DNA of 22,545 nt. Source: a virus. A model generated the notes under the pieces. The model did no database searches, had not been told where the DNA came from, and worked only from the letters and a program-made list of their open reading frames with translations. The stretch spans positions 1-22,545 of IMG/VR virus record IMGVR_UViG_3300043444_000295. The stretch is one strand, 5' to 3'. Positions 15,001 to 22,472 of this stretch are shown here, piece after piece. Numbering within the stretch: the first letter of the stretch is position 1; every line of letters begins with the position of its first letter. The position numbers and the translations under genes are program-made.

Positions 15001-16039
15001 TAAAAAGTATTTAGATATACTAAAACAAATAGATGAGGAACATAAAAGTTTTGGAGATTTACAAAAAAACTCTAAAACATTAGTTATTGATGGTCTTAAT
15101 ACCTTCATTCGTTCCTGGTCAACTGCACCAAACCTAAATGATAATGGTGACCATATTGGAGGAATAGTCGGTACTTTAAAAAGTATCGGCTACGCCATCC
15201 GTTTAATTAACCCTACCAGAGTTATTATAACTTTTGATGGTAAAGGTGGTTCAGATAGTAGAAAAAAGATTTACGCAGGATATAAGGCGGATAGAGCTAA
15301 AAACAAAATCCGTCTTAATCGTGCTATTACTGTTGATATGAATCCTGAAGATGAACAGGTTTCAATGAGAAGGCAGATGGTAGCATTGGCAGATTTATTA
15401 ACATATCTACCCGTAACTATTATGCTATATGATGGAATTGAAGCAGATGATGTAATGGCTTATATTGCCACTCAATTAAGAAAAGATGATGAGAAAGTAG
15501 TTTTAATGTCATCTGATAAAGATTTCTTACAATTAGTAAATAAAGATGTAAGTGTATATTCTCCATCTAAAAAGAAAATCTATAACATAGATGAAGTTAA
15601 AGAAGAATTTACAATCCATCCACATAACTTTATCAATTTCAGAATGATTGATGGTGATAAATCCGATAATATAGAAGGTATTAGTGGATTGGGTATTAAA
15701 ACCATTATTAAAGCATTTCCTATTTTAACCGAAGAAACATATCATTCAACCAAAAGTATGTTAGAATATATCAATAGTTTGGATAAAAAATCCAAAGCAC
15801 ATGATTTATTTGAAAATAATTTGGAAATTTTGGAAAGAAATCGTAGATTAATGCAATTATCTGAACCGGAATTTAGTGGTAATCTTAGAATGAAAATTAT
15901 GGATAGATATGATGAACCAATTCCTAAATTCGATAAACAAGGATTTCTAAAATCGGGTTTAAGAAGTGGTGTAATTGATGCGTTTAAAGATATAAACGAT
16001 TGGTTACAATCAACATTTTCCCATTTATCAAAATTTTAA
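14987..16039 (+). CDS. FEN/Rnh-type 5'-3' nuclease
   Basis: This 350-residue protein matches the PIN/FEN superfamily that includes T4 RNase H (305 residues), which removes RNA primers and flaps from lagging-strand fragments. 'LVIDGLNTF' (32-40) holds the first metal-binding Asp35. 'ITFDGKGGSDSRKKIYAGYK' (81-100) holds Asp84 and the basic arch-helix residues. 'DGIEADDVMAYI' (149-160) supplies Glu152, Asp154 and Asp155. 'SSDKDFLQL' (175-183) supplies Asp177 and Asp179. 'DGDKSDNIEGISGLGIKT' (222-239) holds Asp residues and the helix-hairpin-helix DNA grip. All expected acidic residues are present, so it should be active. It overlaps uvsX by 14 bases and abuts the next gene. Confidence 0.88.
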   Translation: MSQINKKYLDILKQIDEEHKSFGDLQKNSKTLVIDGLNTFIRSWSTAPNLNDNGDHIGGIVGTLKSIGYAIRLINPTRVIITFDGKGGSDSRKKIYAGYKADRAKNKIRLNRAITVDMNPEDEQVSMRRQMVALADLLTYLPVTIMLYDGIEADDVMAYIATQLRKDDEKVVLMSSDKDFLQLVNKDVSVYSPSKKKIYNIDEVKEEFTIHPHNFINFRMIDGDKSDNIEGISGLGIKTIIKAFPILTEETYHSTKSMLEYINSLDKKSKAHDLFENNLEILERNRRLMQLSEPEFSGNLRMKIMDRYDEPIPKFDKQGFLKSGLRSGVIDAFKDINDWLQSTFSHLSKF

Positions 16040-16861
16040 ATGAGTACAAAAACAAATCAAAAATTGTGGGTAATTGGTGATAGTTTTGCTAATTTAAGAC
16101 ATGGTAAAGAGTCTTGGCAACTATTGTTAAAAGATAAGTTTGTTGGAGATAGTGCAATTGTTAGTGGTAGAGGTGGTAGAGATATTCAAACAATTATTGA
16201 TATTTTTCTAAAATCCTTACATTTAATAAATGATAATGACTTTGTTGTGTTGGTATTACCTACATCAGCTAGAGTTAGATATCCGATGAAAAGTAGTAGA
16301 TTATATTTAGATTATCAACCAAAGGGAGATATAGAAATATTAAAAAATACAATATCGGATGAATTTACTGCATATCATGCAAATTCTACATATCATTCAG
16401 ATGTTAAAAAAGAATTAATATATCCACTTGATATCATTAATGATACAATGATTGAAGATTTAGATGAACATGATAGGGAAAAGTATTATACACAACGAGA
16501 TATTTTAAATTTCTTTAAAAAGAAATCAAAATTAAGTTATAATCAAATTAGTACAATCATAAATACATCGGAGGCTGTACTAAGTAATTATAATAAGCAA
16601 TTTTATTCCTTTTCGAAATCATTTAAATTTAAAACAATTTTTTTGAGTTGGTCTGATGATTTTAATATTTTTGATAAAACTAATGTTATCACTAAATCCA
16701 AATTAGAAGATACATTGGGAAAATTGCAAACACAACATGAACTATATATTGAAACAAATGGTGAATTTGGAGTATATGGTGATTGGCATTGGAGTGTATT
16801 TACTGATAAAAAAATTAGTGAATACATTATAAATAATAATTCAAATTATTTTGTTAAATAG
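16040..16861 (+). CDS. SGNH-hydrolase-like protein
   Basis: This 273-residue protein resembles SGNH/GDSL hydrolases. The nucleophile block is 'WVIGDSFANL' (10-19) with Ser15. 'SGRGGRDI' (42-49) fits the oxyanion Gly block. 'FVVLVLPTSARVRYP' (68-82) lies where the Asn block normally occurs, but no clear Gly-x-Asn is seen. 'GDWHWS' (247-252) fits the C-terminal Asp and His block, with Asp248 and His250 one residue apart rather than the common Asp-x-x-His. No signal peptide was seen, so it should act in the cytoplasm. Families of this fold cleave esters or acetyl groups from lipids or sugars, and its phage substrate is unknown. The ATG follows the stop of the nuclease gene directly. Confidence 0.65.
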   Translation: MSTKTNQKLWVIGDSFANLRHGKESWQLLLKDKFVGDSAIVSGRGGRDIQTIIDIFLKSLHLINDNDFVVLVLPTSARVRYPMKSSRLYLDYQPKGDIEILKNTISDEFTAYHANSTYHSDVKKELIYPLDIINDTMIEDLDEHDREKYYTQRDILNFFKKKSKLSYNQISTIINTSEAVLSNYNKQFYSFSKSFKFKTIFLSWSDDFNIFDKTNVITKSKLEDTLGKLQTQHELYIETNGEFGVYGDWHWSVFTDKKISEYIINNNSNYFVK

Positions 16862-16881
16862 CAAAATATTTAGTATATTTG
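16850..16881 (+). promoter_or_regulatory. Bacteroidota-type promoter for the GroES gene
   Basis: TTTG (16850-16853), 20 bases, TATATTTG (16874-16881) matches the consensus in full. The -33 box lies in the end of the previous gene. The leader would be about 20 bases, A-rich and free of obvious structure, which suits strong translation in Bacteroidota. Confidence 0.75.
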
Positions 16882-16904
16882 TAAAATAAAAATAAACAAA
16901 AGTT

Positions 16905-17210
16905 ATGGCAGAAAGATTAGCAAAACCATTGGGAGACAGAGTACTCCTAACAGAATTAGAAGCAGAAGCTACACAAACGGCTGGAGGAATTATTATTCCG
17001 GATTCCGTAAGAAGTGAAGATGTAAAAAGAGCAATTGTAGAATCAGTAGGACCTGGTATTTACACTCAAAGTGGAACATTAATTCCAATGAATGTAGAAG
17101 TAGGCGATGAAGTGATTCTTCCACCATACCATCAGGGTGTAGAAATCAAAATAGGTGGTAACAAATATACATTGTTAAGAGAATCGGAAATCTTAATGAT
17201 AGTAAAATAA
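16905..17210 (+). CDS. groES: GroES-type co-chaperonin
   Basis: This 101-residue protein is a full-length GroES/Cpn10 homologue. 'KPLGDRVLL' (7-15) is the conserved first strand. Residues 17-34 are the mobile loop with the hydrophobic tripeptide Ile29-Ile30-Ile31 ('TAGGIIIPDS') that docks on GroEL. 'VESVGPG' (45-51) and 'VEVGDEVILPPY' (64-75) are typical later strands. It would cap host GroEL and help fold phage proteins such as the capsid. T4 gp31 does this job but is more divergent from GroES. No groEL gene is in the window. It has its own consensus promoter, so it is probably expressed independently and strongly. The next gene follows after 28 bases. Confidence 0.92.
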   Translation: MAERLAKPLGDRVLLTELEAEATQTAGGIIIPDSVRSEDVKRAIVESVGPGIYTQSGTLIPMNVEVGDEVILPPYHQGVEIKIGGNKYTLLRESEILMIVK

Positions 17211-17238
17211 TTTTTTAATTTAAACATGGAGAAAAACT

Positions 17239-17475
17239 ATGAAGTGTATTAAAGTAGTAAAAGAAACAAAAGACCAATCAATTGGCACAATCCGTAGAGT
17301 AGCAGATACAGAAGCGGATGTAAAAGTAAGTACCGGTGTGTGGGCATTTTGCCCGAAATCGGAATGGAAACTTGCAACTCGTAAACCAAAAACCGACCAA
17401 GCTACCGACCAAGCTACCGACCAAGTTAAACCGCAATCTAAAAAGCAATTAAGAAAACAAAAAGCTGAAGCATAA
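17239..17475 (+). CDS. Small protein with TDQA repeats
   Basis: This 78-residue protein has a small beta-rich N-terminal part (1-48) that resembles short phage proteins with a 'GTIRRVADTEADVKVSTGVW' type pattern. Then come a Thr-Asp-Gln-Ala repeat (about 52-63) and a Lys/Gln-rich tail. The beta part could form a small SH3-like barrel, but no family is claimed. It is one of the few genes here with a Shine-Dalgarno-like sequence (GGAG at 17228-17231, seven bases before the ATG). Its stop overlaps the helicase start by one base, so it is probably coupled to it. It may be a helicase-associated accessory factor, which is inference from position only. Confidence 0.6.
   Translation: MKCIKVVKETKDQSIGTIRRVADTEADVKVSTGVWAFCPKSEWKLATRKPKTDQATDQATDQVKPQSKKQLRKQKAEA
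17392..17425 (+). repeat. 12-bp tandem repeat, 2.8 copies
   Basis: The unit ACCGACCAAGCT occurs at 17392-17403 and 17404-17415 with a partial third copy at 17416-17425. Each unit encodes Thr-Asp-Gln-Ala. The copies are identical in DNA, which suggests recent slippage rather than conserved protein structure. Confidence 0.9.
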
Positions 17476-18830
17476 TGGAAGCAGTAGATACACTAACCAA
17501 ATATGGCAGTTCGTATCAATCTAAAGTTGTTGCTTCCCTCATCACAGATGTAAAGTTTTTAGAACAGGTAAACGAAATCACAAAACCAACATTCTTTGAA
17601 TCCGAAGCCAATAAATGGATTGTTGGAGAAATCTTGTCTTATTTCAACGAATTTAGAGCAGCTCCTACTATGGAGGTGTTTAAGATTAAAGTAGGAGATA
17701 TTGAAGATAAAGTTCTCAAACAAACTACTATTGAACAATTAAAGAGTGTTTACTTACAAGTCGGTTCTGAAGATTTAGCATATGTTAAGAAAGAATATCT
17801 TACTTTCGCCAAAAATCAAAAAGTAAAAGATGCCCTTTTAAAATCCGTAGAATTACTTAAAGCAGGTCAATACGATAAGATTATCGATACAATGACCGCT
17901 GCATCCAAAGTCGGTGTAGAAAACGATTTGGGATTGGATTACATCGATGAATTCGAATTGATTATGGAAGATGTCAAACGAAATTCAGTATCAACGGGAT
18001 GGGAGGTTATCGATGAATTGATGGATGGTGGTTTAGGACCAGGTGAATTGGGAGTTGTAATGGCACCATCGGGCATTGGTAAGAGTTGGTTCTTATCAAA
18101 GATAGCTTGTTCGGCATTACAAAAAGGTAAAAATGTTTTACATTATTCTTTGGAGTTATCCGAAAGTTATGTAGGACAAAGATATACTACAATTCTTACC
18201 GGAATTCAAACATCAGAACATAAAGAACGAAAGGATGAGATTATCAGAAAGATTAAAGGTACTCCAGGCAGAGTTCGTATTAAATACTATCCACCACAGT
18301 TCGCAACTTCTAAAACTCTTTCAGCTCATATTGAAAAGTTAAAACAAATTGGATTCGCACCGGATTTAATCATTATTGACTACGCCGATTTATTAAAGAG
18401 CGGTAGTGGAAGAGATGGTTTATACGCTGAATTAGGAGGAATCTATGAGGAATTGAGAGGATTGAGTGGTGAAACAGGTATTCCAATTTGGACAGCAACT
18501 CAAACAAATAGAGCAGCTATTGAACATGAAGTTATCCAAGCCGATTCGGTTGGTGATTCATACAAGAAAGTTCAAACGGCAGATTTCATTATGAGTGTGA
18601 GTAGAAAAACAAAGGATAAGTTATCAAACACAGGTCGTATTCACATCGTTAAAAATCGATTTGGTCCGGATGGCATGACATTTCCAGCTAAGATTGATAC
18701 TTTTCACGGTGTTATGGATGTATTCGCAGCAACATCAGCGGATGGTATAATTGCTCAAAAAGAATCCAAAAATGGAGAAAATTTGGAGAAAAAATTATTA
18801 CACAAAAAGTATGTAGAGAATATGGGATAA
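17475..18830 (+). CDS. DnaB-type replicative helicase (T4 gp41-like)
   Basis: This 451-residue protein is a superfamily 4 hexameric helicase. Residues 1-155 form an N-terminal helical domain like DnaB_N. The RecA-like core begins near 175. Walker A is 'APSGIGKS' (197-204), 'HYSLELSESYVGQR' (223-236) holds the catalytic Glu227, Walker B is 'LIIIDYADLL' (298-307) with Asp302, and 'IPIWTATQTNRAA' (336-348) is the conserved motif 3 with Gln343. 'GRIHIVKNRFGP' (387-398) fits motif 4 with the arginine finger. It should unwind DNA at the phage replication fork. No separate primase gene is seen in the window. The C-terminal 40 residues are Lys-rich and variable. It is followed by a 96-base gap with an inverted repeat. 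Confidence 0.88.
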   Translation: MEAVDTLTKYGSSYQSKVVASLITDVKFLEQVNEITKPTFFESEANKWIVGEILSYFNEFRAAPTMEVFKIKVGDIEDKVLKQTTIEQLKSVYLQVGSEDLAYVKKEYLTFAKNQKVKDALLKSVELLKAGQYDKIIDTMTAASKVGVENDLGLDYIDEFELIMEDVKRNSVSTGWEVIDELMDGGLGPGELGVVMAPSGIGKSWFLSKIACSALQKGKNVLHYSLELSESYVGQRYTTILTGIQTSEHKERKDEIIRKIKGTPGRVRIKYYPPQFATSKTLSAHIEKLKQIGFAPDLIIIDYADLLKSGSGRDGLYAELGGIYEELRGLSGETGIPIWTATQTNRAAIEHEVIQADSVGDSYKKVQTADFIMSVSRKTKDKLSNTGRIHIVKNRFGPDGMTFPAKIDTFHGVMDVFAATSADGIIAQKESKNGENLEKKLLHKKYVENMG

Positions 18831-18838
18831 CTGAAAAA

Positions 18839-18888
18839 ATGTCATATAAAATTTTCTAAAGAAAAGAGAAAATTTTAATTTTAGACAT
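18839..18888. repeat. Inverted repeat between the helicase and nrdB
   Basis: AAAATTTTCT (18848-18857) and AGAAAATTTT (18867-18876) form a perfect ten-base-pair stem with a nine-base loop. The outer ATGTC (18839-18843) and GACAT (18884-18888) can add five more pairs after an internal loop. It lies nine bases after the helicase stop and is followed by a short T-run (18879-18882). It may be a weak terminator or processing site, or a regulator-binding site for nrdB. The remaining gap to the nrdB start holds no consensus promoter. Confidence 0.45.
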
Positions 18889-18926
18889 ATAGTTATACTT
18901 ACACTCTAAACTAAAAAGATTATACA

Positions 18927-19940
18927 ATGAGTAAATTATTTACAGAAAGAATTCCATTTAAGCCGTTTGAATATCCAGAATATTATACGGAAGGATGGTT
19001 AAAACAAATGCAGGCATTTTGGTTACATACCGAAATTCCAATGCAGATGGATGTTAAAGATTGGAATGAAAATTTAACGAAAGAGGAAAAGCATTTAGTT
19101 GGTAACATTCTTTTAGGATTTGCTCAAACCGAATGTGCCGTATCTGACTATTGGACTGGAATGGTAACCAAATGGTTTCCAAAGCATGAGATTAGACAGA
19201 TGGCAATGGCATTCGGTTCACAAGAAACGATTCACTCAATTGCATATTCGTATTTAAACGAAACATTGGGGTTAGATGACTTTGAAGGATTCTTACACGA
19301 TGAAGCAATGAAAGAGAGATTTGAATTATTAACAAACACAACTGCCGATTGGACTCCAAAAGATTTGGACACTAATCCAAAAGCTAGAGTTGAAGTAGCC
19401 CGTTCATTAGCAATCTTTTCAGCATTCGCTGAGGGAGTTGCATTGTATTCATCATTCGCAGTTCTTTACTCATTCCAAATGAGAAACCTTTTAAAAGGAA
19501 TCGGACAACAAATGAAGTGGAGTGTTAGAGATGAATCCTTGCACTCAAAGATGGGATGTCAATTATTCAGACATATGTGCGAAGAGTTTCCTGAATTATT
19601 AGAGGAAGCAAAAGAAGATATCTACAAAGCCGCTAAAATCATTATTGATTTAGAACACAAATTCATTGATAAGATTTTTGAAATGGGTGATTTAGAGAAT
19701 CTTAAAAAAGATGACCTAAAAGAATTCATTACAAAGAGAGTAAATGAAAAATTGGGCGAATTGGGGTATAATCCGATTAAAGGTGGCGATGGTTACTTTG
19801 AATTCGATGAAGTAAAGGCTTCCGAATTAGATTGGTTTTATCACTTAACGGGTGGTGTTACGCATACCGACTTCTTTGCTATCAGACCAACTGATTATTC
19901 AAAAGCAGGTGAAGGTGAGAATTGGGATGATATATTTTAA
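18927..19940 (+). CDS. nrdB: Ribonucleotide reductase class I, radical subunit
   Basis: This 337-residue protein is a class I RNR beta subunit. It uses a dimetal centre to make the radical needed by NrdA to reduce ribonucleotides. Metal ligands by alignment to E. coli NrdB are Glu100 and His103 ('QETIHSIAY'), Glu169 ('FAEG'), and Glu203 and His206 ('RDESLHSKMG'). The radical-bearing Tyr is conserved as Tyr107. The first ligand, Asp84 in E. coli, aligns with Glu69 in 'AQTECAVSDYW'. The C-terminal tail ends in 'GENWDDIF', suited to docking NrdA. There is no N-terminal ATP-cone. Order is nrdB then nrdA, the reverse of E. coli, with 12 bases between them, so they are expressed together. Confidence 0.92.
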   Translation: MSKLFTERIPFKPFEYPEYYTEGWLKQMQAFWLHTEIPMQMDVKDWNENLTKEEKHLVGNILLGFAQTECAVSDYWTGMVTKWFPKHEIRQMAMAFGSQETIHSIAYSYLNETLGLDDFEGFLHDEAMKERFELLTNTTADWTPKDLDTNPKARVEVARSLAIFSAFAEGVALYSSFAVLYSFQMRNLLKGIGQQMKWSVRDESLHSKMGCQLFRHMCEEFPELLEEAKEDIYKAAKIIIDLEHKFIDKIFEMGDLENLKKDDLKEFITKRVNEKLGELGYNPIKGGDGYFEFDEVKASELDWFYHLTGGVTHTDFFAIRPTDYSKAGEGENWDDIF

Positions 19941-19952
19941 ATTATTTAAGTT

Positions 19953-21731
19953 ATGAAGAATTACGGAGAAGAATTAGGCTGGGAGCTAGATGTCGATTTT
20001 CCATCGTGGGGGAATACCGAAATTTATGTTAAAACAATATCAAAAGGATATTTGTTAGCCGGAGAAAAGCCAAAAGATGCATATTGGAGAGTAGCCACTG
20101 CAGTTGCAAAAAGATTAGAAAAACCACAATTGGCTACAAAGTTTTTTGATTATATTTGGAAGGGATGGTTGTGTTTAGCAACACCTGTATTATCAAATAC
20201 TGGCACCGATAGAGGATTACCAATATCGTGTTTTGGTATTGATGTTGGTGATAGTATCTTTGAAATTGGTTCGAAGAACTTAGAACTGATGTTGTTAGCA
20301 AAGCATGGTGGTGGTGTTGGTATTGGTGTAAATATGATTAGACCAGCCGGAAGTAAGATTACCGGAAATGGCACATCGGATGGTATTGTTCCATTTATTA
20401 AAATTTACGATTCTACTATTCTTGCAACAAATCAGGGTAGTGTTCGTAGAGGAGCAGCATCAGTAAACATTAAAATCGACCACAAAGATTTCGATGATTT
20501 CTTAGAGATTAGAGAACCAAAGGGAGATGTAAACCGCCAAGCACTTAATATGCACCAATGTGTAGTTGTAAGTGATAAATTTATGGCTAAATTGGAAGAA
20601 GGAGATTCTGAAGCTCGTAGAAAGTGGGGTAAGTTACTTCAGAAGAGAAAAGCTACAGGCGAACCCTATATTATGTTTAAAGGTAATGTCAACAAACATA
20701 ACCCTGAAATGTATAAGAAGAACGGATTAAAAGTTCATATGACTAACATTTGTTCTGAAATCGTTTTACATACCGATGAGCAACATTCATTCGTTTGTTG
20801 TTTAAGTTCACTTAACTTAGCAAAATATGATGAATGGAAAGATACCGATTTAGTCTATACATCTACTATTTTCTTAGATGGTGTTTTGGAAGAGTTTATC
20901 CAAAGAGCTAAGAATATGAAAGGGTTCGAAAATGCAGTCCGTTCAGCAGAAAGAGGTAGAGCATTGGGATTGGGTGTATTAGGATGGCATACATACTTAC
21001 AACAAAGAGGTGTTCCATTTGAAGGATTAACTGCACAATTTGAAACTCGTAAGATTTTCTCTCAAATTAAGATTGAATCCGAAAGAGCAAGTAGAGATTT
21101 AGCAAAAGAATATGGTGAACCACTTTGGTGTAAAGAGAGTGGATTCAGAAATACTCACCTAAGAGCAGTGGCACCAACAGTATCAAACTCTAAATTGAGT
21201 GGTAATGTAAGTAGTGGTATTGAACCTTGGGCGGCTAATGTATTTACCGAACAAACTGCCAAAGGAACATTCATTAGAAAGAATCCTGAATTGGAAAGAG
21301 TACTTCGTAAGATTGGTAAAAACACAAAAGAAGTGTGGGACCAAATTTTAGCAGATGGTGGTTCGGTACAAGGATTAGATTTCTTAGATGAATGGTGTTA
21401 TGTTGATGGTAAAGTGGTTGAATGTAAAGAGGTGGAAAACGAACCAAAACATAATTGTACAGCAATTAAAGATGTATTCAAAACATTTAAAGAAATTAAT
21501 CAATTAGATTTAGTTAGACAAGCAGGTATCAGACAACAATATATTGACCAAGCCGTTTCTCTCAATTTAGCATTCCCTGCAACGGCAGAACCTAAGTGGG
21601 TTAATCAAGTTCACTTAGAAGCGTGGAAGCAAGGTGTTAAAACACTTTATTATATGAGAACCGAATCGGTACTAAGAGGTGATATTGCAGCAAAAGCAAT
21701 GGACCCGGAATGTTTAAGTTGTGATGGATAG
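19953..21731 (+). CDS. nrdA: Ribonucleotide reductase class I, catalytic subunit (compact)
   Basis: This 592-residue protein is a class I RNR alpha subunit, short beside E. coli NrdA (761 residues). Active-site residues are present: Cys93 ('LPISCFGID'), Asn265, Cys267 and Glu269 ('TNICSEI'), Cys282 ('VCCLSSLNLA'), Tyr566-Tyr567 ('TLYYMRT') for radical transfer, and a C-terminal Cys587-x-x-Cys590 pair for re-reduction. 'GLGVLGWH' (339-346) and 'SGNVSSGIEPW' (416-426) are typical barrel segments. It starts near the usual specificity region, so the N-terminal ATP-cone that switches activity with ATP and dATP is absent. This suggests an enzyme that is not shut down by dATP through that domain. 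It pairs with nrdB just upstream. Confidence 0.93.
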   Translation: MKNYGEELGWELDVDFPSWGNTEIYVKTISKGYLLAGEKPKDAYWRVATAVAKRLEKPQLATKFFDYIWKGWLCLATPVLSNTGTDRGLPISCFGIDVGDSIFEIGSKNLELMLLAKHGGGVGIGVNMIRPAGSKITGNGTSDGIVPFIKIYDSTILATNQGSVRRGAASVNIKIDHKDFDDFLEIREPKGDVNRQALNMHQCVVVSDKFMAKLEEGDSEARRKWGKLLQKRKATGEPYIMFKGNVNKHNPEMYKKNGLKVHMTNICSEIVLHTDEQHSFVCCLSSLNLAKYDEWKDTDLVYTSTIFLDGVLEEFIQRAKNMKGFENAVRSAERGRALGLGVLGWHTYLQQRGVPFEGLTAQFETRKIFSQIKIESERASRDLAKEYGEPLWCKESGFRNTHLRAVAPTVSNSKLSGNVSSGIEPWAANVFTEQTAKGTFIRKNPELERVLRKIGKNTKEVWDQILADGGSVQGLDFLDEWCYVDGKVVECKEVENEPKHNCTAIKDVFKTFKEINQLDLVRQAGIRQQYIDQAVSLNLAFPATAEPKWVNQVHLEAWKQGVKTLYYMRTESVLRGDIAAKAMDPECLSCDG

Positions 21732-21746
21732 TAAATAAAAAATTTT

Positions 21747-22472
21747 ATGGGTGAAAATCAATCATTAAAATTCAAAGAATTGACAGAAAAAATTAGAGAA
21801 GAGAAAGCTGATAAACCGAAAGGACCTATTAAGTTTCAGATTCAACTAAATGAAGAACAAAAAGAAGCAAAGGATAAAATTTTAAATAACGCTATTACAA
21901 TACTAAGTGGTAAAGCTGGAAGTGGTAAAACACTTTTAGCTTGCCAAGTAGCTTTGGATATGTTATTTAAAAAGAATATTCAAAAAATCATCATAACTAG
22001 ACCTACTGTAAGTAAAGAAGAGATTGGATTTTTACCGGGTGATTTGAGAGAGAAGATGGAGCCCTGGATGCAACCAATCTATTCTAATTTTTATCAACTT
22101 TACAACAAAGAAAAAATTGATAAAATTTTAGAAAGTGGACAAGTAGAAATTGTACCATTAGCATTTATGAGAGGTAGAACATTTTTAGATAGTTTTATTA
22201 TTGTAGATGAAGCTCAGAATTGTACAAACGACCAAATGGAAATGATTACATCTCGATTGGGATTGAGAAGTAAAATGGTGGTATGTGGTGATACCCAACA
22301 AGTAGATTTAAAATATAAAGGGGATAGTGGATTTAAATTCTTATTATCAGCTGCAAAGAAGATTAAAGATATGGATTCACAAACATTATTAACCAATCAT
22401 AGACATCCTGTTGTAGATGCTTTATTGGATGCTTATATTGATTTTAAGGAAAAATTAAATGGAAAAGACTAA
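21747..22472 (+). CDS. phoH: PhoH-like P-loop ATPase
   Basis: This 241-residue protein belongs to the PhoH family, predicted ATPases common in phages. Walker A is 'GKAGSGKT' (55-62). 'IITRPTVSKEEIGFLPGDL' (82-100) is the characteristic PhoH segment, 'FIIVDEAQNCTNDQMEMI' (150-167) contains Walker B with Asp154-Glu155, and 'VVCGDTQQVDL' (178-188) is the sensor region. The function of phage PhoH is not settled; RNA helicase/RNase-linked roles are suggested for bacterial relatives. No fused domain (PIN or KH) is seen. It follows nrdA after 15 bases and overlaps the next, incomplete gene by 14 bases. Confidence 0.93.
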   Translation: MGENQSLKFKELTEKIREEKADKPKGPIKFQIQLNEEQKEAKDKILNNAITILSGKAGSGKTLLACQVALDMLFKKNIQKIIITRPTVSKEEIGFLPGDLREKMEPWMQPIYSNFYQLYNKEKIDKILESGQVEIVPLAFMRGRTFLDSFIIVDEAQNCTNDQMEMITSRLGLRSKMVVCGDTQQVDLKYKGDSGFKFLLSAAKKIKDMDSQTLLTNHRHPVVDALLDAYIDFKEKLNGKD

